12,737 bases of DNA, from contig JAVBLV010000108.1 of the NCBI GenBank assembly GCA_031553195.1, forward strand, positions 1-12,737. Direction: 5' to 3'. How positions within the stretch are numbered: the first letter of the stretch is position 1; each line of letters begins with the position of its first letter. Shown here piece by piece: positions 8,304 through 12,737 of this stretch. The position numbers and the translations under genes are program-made. The DNA comes from JAVBLV01 sp031553195. Lineage in GTDB: Bacteria; Bacteroidota; Bacteroidia; Bacteroidales; P3. The notes under the pieces are model-generated. The model had not been told where the DNA came from. It saw only the letters and a program-made list of their open reading frames with translations, and ran no database searches.

Positions 8304-8335
8304 TTTGTTTTATTAAAGAAAATGTATTACTTTAG
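8304..8335 (+). promoter_or_regulatory. Bacteroidetes-type promoter of the TonB-family gene
   Basis: TTTG at 8304-8307 (-33 element) is followed after 20 bases by TACTTTAG at 8328-8335, one mismatch from the -7 consensus TAnnTTTG. Predicted transcription starts near 8342, leaving a leader of about 55 bases. The leader contains a small GC hairpin (TGCGC 8347-8351 with GCGCA 8361-8365) and an AT-rich stretch before the ATG in place of a Shine-Dalgarno. Confidence 0.6.
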
Positions 8336-8396
8336 CAAAATAAATATGCGCAGGGTTCGGGCGCAAGGATTTGTTAATTAACTAAAAATTAATACA

Positions 8397-9089
8397 ATGG
8401 AAACTAAAAAGACCCCGAGGGCAGATCTCGAAAGTAAAAAAGGACTGTTTATTGAGATCGGTTTGACGGTTGTTTTGGCAATTATGCTACTTGCCTTTAA
8501 TTGGAAATCGTACGATCAGGAAGAAATGGTACAAACAACCAGAGAAGCAGTAGAGGTAATAGAGGACGTTGTTATACAAACTGCCGAGGAAACGCCTCCT
8601 CCTCCTCCCGAAGAACAGCCGATAGAATCTACAGATTTGGTGGTTGTAGACGACGATAAAGAACTGGAAAACGAATATAAAGTGAAAGACGCTTCCGACG
8701 ATGGTTCCAGAGCTTCCGAAACCTATGTTATTCCTGTGGCTACCGCTAAAGTAGAAGAGGAAGTGGAAGAAACGGAAATTTTTAAAATTGTAGAAAGTAT
8801 GCCTACTTTTCCCGGCGGAGAAGAAAAAATGATGGAATACCTGCGGGATAACATAAAATATCCTCAGGCTGCAAAAGAAACAGGCATTACAGGTAGGGTT
8901 TTGGTAAGTTTTGTTGTTGAAAGGGACGGAAGTATAACAAACGCTAAAGTAGACCGCGATATTGGCGGCGGTTGCGGAGCAGAAGCTTTGAAGGTTATCA
9001 AATCAATGCCGAAGTGGGAACCCGGAAAACAACGAGGGAAATCGGTTCGCGTTGAGGTAAGAATGCCTGTAGCGTTTAATTTACGATAA
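8397..9089 (+). CDS. Energy transducer TonB family protein
   Basis: A 230-residue TonB that would couple the inner-membrane proton motive force (through ExbB/ExbD) to TonB-dependent outer-membrane transporters. A short cytosolic tail with the Bacteroidetes-typical KKTPRADLESKKGLFIEIGL start leads into one membrane helix (about 18-35). A periplasmic linker follows with a proline run (ETPPPPPEEQP, 65-75) and acidic repeats. The C-terminal TonB_C domain (about 145-230) has YPQAAKETGITGRVLVSFVV, DGSITNAKV and PVAFNLR at the very end. The linker is shorter and more acidic than that of E. coli TonB. The gene stands alone: it has its own promoter, and a strong terminator follows the stop by 23 bases. 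No exbB, exbD or SusC/D-type genes are in the window, so its client transporters are unknown. Bacteroidetes usually carry several TonB paralogues. Confidence 0.94.
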   Translation: METKKTPRADLESKKGLFIEIGLTVVLAIMLLAFNWKSYDQEEMVQTTREAVEVIEDVVIQTAEETPPPPPEEQPIESTDLVVVDDDKELENEYKVKDASDDGSRASETYVIPVATAKVEEEVEETEIFKIVESMPTFPGGEEKMMEYLRDNIKYPQAAKETGITGRVLVSFVVERDGSITNAKVDRDIGGGCGAEALKVIKSMPKWEPGKQRGKSVRVEVRMPVAFNLR

Positions 9090-9112
9090 CCATTTTGTAA
9101 TAATTATATTTT

Positions 9113-9142
9113 AAGCCGGAGAAATTTCTGCCGGCTTTTTTT
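9113..9142 (+). terminator. Intrinsic terminator of the TonB-family gene
   Basis: AAGCCGG (9113-9119) pairs with CCGGCTT (9131-9137). The intervening AGAAATTTCT is itself self-complementary, so the stem can extend past a bulged G. A run of seven T residues (9136-9142) follows directly on this strand. This is the clearest terminator in the window. Confidence 0.88.
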
Positions 9143-9176
9143 ATGCATTTTTTAGAAATTATTGAGCAAAATTGCA

Positions 9177-9184
9177 TACCTTTG
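9177..9184 (+). promoter_or_regulatory. Candidate -7 promoter box before the lipoprotein locus
   Basis: TACCTTTG matches the Bacteroidetes -7 consensus TAnnTTTG exactly and lies about 35 bases after the terminator and about 100 bases before the lipoprotein ATG at 9288. A good TTTG -33 partner is missing; the closest is TTTA at 9151-9154, 22 bases upstream. The leader of about 95 bases shows no riboswitch or other structure I can name. Confidence 0.45.
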
Positions 9185-9287
9185 AATTTTTGAATAGATC
9201 ATCTGTCGAATGCAATAAATTACCTTATTTCTTGGGCGATTCTTTCACAGATAACGGATTTGTTGTTAATCAAGCTCTTATTCTATC

Positions 9288-10047
9288 ATGAAACCTTCTC
9301 ATTTATTTTTAAGTTTATTTTTTTGCTTATTTCTTTTTGGCTGCAATAAAGAAAAAGAAGAACCGCAAGAACAGGTTCCTAATAGTAAAGGTTAAATACC
9401 TTCATAAGGTTTACTTAGGGGGCGGTTTATTGGAACAATACACATGGAGTGATCAGAAACAATTAACTCATATAGATTTTCCGGGGAATTACACTTCATA
9501 TCAATTAACCTATGCCCAAAATAAAAGATTGGATAGTATTTATTTCTCATATCCTTTTCGTCAATATTCGGGGAAATTTTATTACGATGAACAGAATCGA
9601 GTGGGCCGAATGGATTATAGACATCATTATTATGGATCGGATTACGAATCCCAACAAATCAATAGCATAAGATATAGTTACGCCAGAAATGGTAAAATAG
9701 ATAAAGTAGACTTTATTTTGGGGAATAGCATTGTTTCTGTCATTTTTAAATGGAGAGGGAAAAATATGCTACATATAATAGATGGATTTAGCGGAACCTA
9801 TAGCTATGATAATTATGACTCTCTGGCTAACCCATATCGCACTATGCCTAAAATTGTTTTATTGGGAATGGCAGAGTTGGCTTACCGTATTTATCCATTT
9901 ACAATTGCCTCAGAAAATAATTGCATTTCTGTAAATCATTGGGAATATAAATACGATTATGACACCGATGGCTACCCTATTCTTAGTTATGTGAAAGAAA
10001 ACGGGGAATGGAAAGAGTTTAAGAGGTATGAGTATTTACCTGAATAA
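9288..10047 (+). pseudogene. Frameshifted lipoprotein, paralogue of the gene at 10879
   Basis: Reading from ATG 9288 gives a lipoprotein signal peptide (LFLFGC, lipid-anchored Cys19) followed by NKEKEEPQEQVPNSKG and a TAA at 9393. From about 9383 the +1 frame continues with VKYLHKVYLGGGL and runs to a stop at 10047. The intact neighbour at 10879 carries the same signal peptide and the same KYLHKVY domain in a single frame. In this copy the bases between the shared GTTCC and CTTCATAAGG are two fewer, so the break is an indel around 9381-9393. The repaired product would have about 252 residues. About half of its residues match the neighbour, including GKFYY, PFTIASENN and YEYKYDYD-like strings such as EYKYDYDTDGYP. 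It could be a decayed copy, a sequencing error, or (less likely) a programmed +1 shift at GGT-TAA. The downstream frame is otherwise undamaged, so the break is recent or not real. Confidence 0.8.
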
Positions 10048-10144
10048 ATCATATCAAAATTTTTATTGAATAATTGAACTTTTTTAAAGATAGGGTGTTT
10101 AAAAAATCAGGCGAGTTTATTATCAACTAAAATATTAATTTACA

Positions 10145-10867
10145 ATGAATAAAAAAATACCCATTATTATCTTTTTTGTGTTTTTTGCCGGACATTTTGT
10201 TTCACAAGCTCAATATGAATACCTCCGATATACAAATCTTGAGAAATGGAAAACGCTCTCTCATTCCGAAAAAATAGAAGCCAGCCAGATTCCATACAAT
10301 GTATTAGATACAATGTCAACGGCAACACTTTTGAAACTTTGTCTTTCATATCCTCTTTTGCCTGATATTTTTGCATTTGATGATCATTTATTTGTTTTTC
10401 AAGAAATCAAAAAACGAGTAAATGTTTTTCAAGTATTTTATGAAAGGCAAGACGCCTGTCAGAATATAATAACTACTTATAAAGAAAACAAACCGGAAAA
10501 TATAGCCAAACCGGAAAATAGAAATAATGTTCCTTATGTGTTTTTATTCAATTTCTTGGATATTATGGCTGGACAAACAGAACTCATTGGTAAATTAAAT
10601 TTCGAACAACGGACAGAATTACTATCTGTATTGACTGAAAATGTACAACAACGAATTGAGTATAGCCAGTATTACAGTTCTGCATCATTTGCTTTCAGCG
10701 CCATCCCTATGTTTCATATCTTCCAAAAAGAAAACAAAACACTTACGAAAGATTCTGCCACTTTAGAAAGGATAAATGATTTTATTAATACTGGAAATTA
10801 TCAAAGTTGGAACGATGTAAGTCTTATACTAATGGAAGGATTAAAATACAGTAATACAAATCATTAA
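10145..10867 (+). CDS. Secreted helical protein of unknown function
   Basis: A 240-residue protein with a clear signal peptide: MNKK, a hydrophobic core IPIIIFFVFFAGHFV, and likely cleavage after SQAQ near residue 23. The mature part is predicted mostly helical. It starts with YLRYTNLEKWKTLSHSEKIE and continues with MSTATLLKLCLSYPLLPDI and FQVFYERQDACQNIITTY. This pattern (EKW..LS..EKI, then MST..LL..CL.YPLL) recalls a family of secreted or lipid-anchored Bacteroidetes proteins of unknown function seen repeatedly in accessory regions; the recollection is unverified. No enzyme motif is visible. It sits between the two lipoprotein paralogues, 97 bases after the first and only 11 bases before the second. 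It is therefore probably co-transcribed with the downstream lipoprotein gene. No convincing promoter was found in the 97-base gap. Confidence 0.82.
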   Translation: MNKKIPIIIFFVFFAGHFVSQAQYEYLRYTNLEKWKTLSHSEKIEASQIPYNVLDTMSTATLLKLCLSYPLLPDIFAFDDHLFVFQEIKKRVNVFQVFYERQDACQNIITTYKENKPENIAKPENRNNVPYVFLFNFLDIMAGQTELIGKLNFEQRTELLSVLTENVQQRIEYSQYYSSASFAFSAIPMFHIFQKENKTLTKDSATLERINDFINTGNYQSWNDVSLILMEGLKYSNTNH

Positions 10868-10878
10868 AACCATATATT

Positions 10879-11658
10879 ATGAAACAAAAATGCATATTAT
10901 TTAGTTTGAGTTTTTGTTTATTCTTTTTTAGCTGCAACAAAGAAAAGGAAAATCCGCAAGAACCGGTTCCATCCCCAGTAGAGATTAAATATCTTCATAA
11001 GGTTTACTTTGGTGGTAAATTATGGGAAGAGTATACATGGGATACTCAAAAACGATTAATAAGAGTCGACCTTTTTAACTACCAGGATAAATATGAGTTG
11101 ATTTATGGGACTGATAAAAATTTGGATAGCATTTACTATTCATCTCCTTTGGGAAAGTATGCTGGAAAATTTTATTATAACGAATCAAGGCAAGTCAGTA
11201 AAATGGAATTTAAGCATTATTATAATTCAAATAATGAATCTCAGCGACTAAATAATGTGGAATATGCCTATGCTGGGAATAAATTATCTAGCGTCAATCT
11301 TTCATTTGGTCAAAAAAAACAGGAGCCATCTGTTATTTTCGATTGGGGTGGGAATAATTTATTACGTTTAAAGGATAACCTCTATGGAGCAATTTCCATT
11401 TTTAATGCTTATGATACAATGAAAAATCCCTATCAATTAATTCCTCAAATCATTTTACTAAACATACTGGGAGATGCCTATTTTGCTCCTTATCTATTCA
11501 CTATTGCTTCCGAAAATAATAACATTTTATCTTCTTATAATGGAGTTATTTATGAATATAAATATGATTATGATGCCGATGGATACCCAATTTCCAGTTA
11601 TGTTAAGCAAAATGGGGAGTGGGTAAAAGAAATGCAATATGAATATTTGTCAAATTAA
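10879..11658 (+). CDS. Surface-type lipoprotein with YD-like C-terminal motif
   Basis: A 259-residue lipoprotein. It has MKQK, a hydrophobic core, FFSC with Cys19 as the lipidation site, then NKEKENPQEP. The charged stretch directly after the Cys is the kind of signal that sends Bacteroidetes lipoproteins to the cell surface. The mature domain (about 36-259) is rich in Tyr, Asn and Lys and in short beta-strand repeats such as LDSIYYSSPLGKYAGKFYY. It ends with EYKYDYDADGYPISSYVK (about 226-243), which resembles the YD-like strand repeats of DUF4595-type Bacteroidetes proteins. That family name is a guess. It is the intact paralogue of the frameshifted gene at 9288. It starts 11 bases after the secreted-protein gene, suggesting an operon. 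No enzyme motif was seen; a binding or structural role at the surface is inference. Confidence 0.85.
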   Translation: MKQKCILFSLSFCLFFFSCNKEKENPQEPVPSPVEIKYLHKVYFGGKLWEEYTWDTQKRLIRVDLFNYQDKYELIYGTDKNLDSIYYSSPLGKYAGKFYYNESRQVSKMEFKHYYNSNNESQRLNNVEYAYAGNKLSSVNLSFGQKKQEPSVIFDWGGNNLLRLKDNLYGAISIFNAYDTMKNPYQLIPQIILLNILGDAYFAPYLFTIASENNNILSSYNGVIYEYKYDYDADGYPISSYVKQNGEWVKEMQYEYLSN

Positions 11659-11714
11659 GTCATGTTGGACTTTTTTTGTTCATAAAATTGTGCTCTGTAA
11701 ATTTTCGGAAGAAT

Positions 11715-11746
11715 TTTGTAATATATCTATTTTTAAAATAAATTTT
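11715..11746 (+). promoter_or_regulatory. Candidate promoter of the large secreted protein
   Basis: TTTG at 11715-11718 is followed after 20 bases by TAAATTTT at 11739-11746, one mismatch from TAnnTTTG. The start codon is at 11774, so the leader would be about 20 bases. The region is very AT-rich, so a chance match is quite possible. Confidence 0.35.
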
Positions 11747-11773
11747 TTTGTACTTACATTAAAAAAATTAGAA

Positions 11774-12737
11774 ATGAAGAGAATATTATTGATTGGATTT
11801 TTGTGTTTAGGGCTATTGAATGTAAAGTTGTGGGCGCAATCAGGCTCTGAGCCCGTGACTATTAATTATTGCACTCCCTCTGGGAAACCTGTTCAATTTG
11901 TGGTTAAATATTCGACTGAACTTACTGATACAGAAATTCATACGCTAGAAAATTATACTCGGACCACCTACCCTCATTGTATAATTCTATCTCGTGCATC
12001 ACAAAAATACAATTGTCATGGTTATGCATTTAGCGTTGCTGATGGAAATGACTCTGTAAAAATAGGTTTTGGAACAAAGGACTCTACATTTTTTAAAGAT
12101 ACCGATAGCTATACAGAAATAGATCATTATGTGTATCCTGCTAAGGTAGTATATGCTCCCAGATGGAGGTATGATACTCCCAACCATTCGGCTGTTACGA
12201 CAGAGCATCCTGATACGTTAATATCAAAGAGCGGAGATTATCCATTAGTTAAATATTATGCACAGGATAATACACCTGGAGCTGGTTGGATTCATGATTC
12301 GTTATACAAATTCCGTTATTTTGTCAAAAAATCCGATTTAATTGCAGGCCCTAAAAATATGACTTGCGATGCGGAATTTACTTTAAACAATTCAATTGAA
12401 GGGGATATCCGTTGGCAGGTAGAGCCGGCTGGGTTGTTTGCCGTTTCCGGCGGAACCGGCAGAAAGGCTTCGCTTTCTTTTAAACAGGGCGTTTCTCCTC
12501 AGATTGCCAAGGCAAAAATTACCTTTTTCTACAAACGTCCCGGATGCGACAACACCAGCAGCATGGAGCGTTGCTTTACGGCGTCGGTTCCTTCCGCCCG
12601 CCTGGATCTTTTTATCAGGGATACGCCCGAGGATTTCGGGGAAGAGCCGAACCGGGTTTCGGAATGCCTTTGGGAAAGCGAAGATATTTGGGTGCGCAAC
12701 CAACCCAACGAAGGTTTCAGCATACAAACCCATCAAA
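11774..12737 (+). CDS. Large secreted protein, 5' part: Cys/His hydrolase-like domain plus Ig-like region
   Basis: The reading frame opens at ATG 11774 and is still open at the window edge, so only the first 321 residues are visible. A signal peptide (MKRILLIGFLCLGLL, cleavage near WAQ, about 21-22) indicates export. Residues about 25-185 form a domain with YNCHGYAF (Cys81, His82) and PNHSAV (His138), then ISKSGDYPLVKYY. From memory, CHGYA...HSA...SK-G is the pattern of papain/NlpC-like Cys-His hydrolase domains in Bacteroidetes surface proteins. It could be a peptidase or amidase, and no substrate is evident. Residues about 191-272 (AGPKNMTCDAEFTLNN...) look like an Ig-like strand domain. 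From about 276, ARLDLFIRDTPEDFGEEP and DIWVRNQ begin a domain that I recall from the C-terminal half of other secreted Bacteroidetes proteins. GC jumps from about 38% (11821-12420) to about 54% (12421-12720). The gene lies 115 bases after the lipoprotein gene and probably has its own promoter. Confidence 0.85.
   Translation, partial: MKRILLIGFLCLGLLNVKLWAQSGSEPVTINYCTPSGKPVQFVVKYSTELTDTEIHTLENYTRTTYPHCIILSRASQKYNCHGYAFSVADGNDSVKIGFGTKDSTFFKDTDSYTEIDHYVYPAKVVYAPRWRYDTPNHSAVTTEHPDTLISKSGDYPLVKYYAQDNTPGAGWIHDSLYKFRYFVKKSDLIAGPKNMTCDAEFTLNNSIEGDIRWQVEPAGLFAVSGGTGRKASLSFKQGVSPQIAKAKITFFYKRPGCDNTSSMERCFTASVPSARLDLFIRDTPEDFGEEPNRVSECLWESEDIWVRNQPNEGFSIQTHQ

Noticed and set aside
9337..9400. Start codon at 9337 giving MAAIKKKKNRKN for the first lipoprotein copy
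   Set aside because: These bases are the out-of-frame reading of the lipoprotein signal peptide and its NKEKEE tail. The intact paralogue shows the true N-terminus is in the other frame, starting at 9288.
12392..12736. Minus-strand open frames over the GC-rich end
   Set aside because: The plus frame is continuous from a signal peptide and contains recognisable DIWVRN and Ig-like features. The reverse frames are shadows produced by the higher GC content.
9143..12737. Insertion sequence or integrative element around the accessory genes
   Set aside because: No transposase, integrase, terminal inverted repeats or tRNA attachment site is visible in the window.

Overview
The window looks like chromosomal DNA from a low-GC member of the Bacteroidota, most likely Bacteroidales. 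Four things point there. There is a Bacteroidetes-style TamB and an N-terminally anchored TonB with a short proline run. Lipoproteins carry a charged stretch right after the lipobox Cys. Several upstream regions match the Bacteroidetes promoter pattern TTTG-N~20-TAnnTTTG rather than E. coli -35/-10. Strong Shine-Dalgarno sequences are not evident. No tRNA, rRNA, CRISPR array or transposase was found.

Left part (1-2560): a short intergenic repeat with two mutually exclusive hairpins, then an MmcQ/YjbR-family protein. Next is a two-gene unit of an ECF sigma factor and a four-helix membrane protein, probably its partner, closed by a terminator-like hairpin. A small helical protein of unknown function follows.

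Middle part (2565-9142) is housekeeping and envelope. tsaD (tRNA t6A synthesis) runs leftward and tamB (outer-membrane assembly, about 1,500 aa) runs rightward. They are separated by a perfect 16-bp palindrome that places the same -7 promoter box on both strands. A structured 265-bp gap leads to a TonB-family energy transducer with a good promoter and a strong intrinsic terminator.

Right part (9143-12737) looks like an accessory surface-protein locus. It holds a frameshifted lipoprotein copy, a secreted helical protein, an intact paralogue of the lipoprotein, and the first 321 codons of a large secreted protein that runs off the window. That last protein has a Cys/His hydrolase-like N-terminal domain (YNCHGYAF ... 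NHSAV), an Ig-like stretch and the beginning of a DIWVRN-type C-terminal domain. GC content rises from about 38% to about 54% inside this gene, which suggests a mosaic origin. The lipoprotein duplication and the mosaic gene are the most interesting content. Functions in this part are inferred from motifs only.
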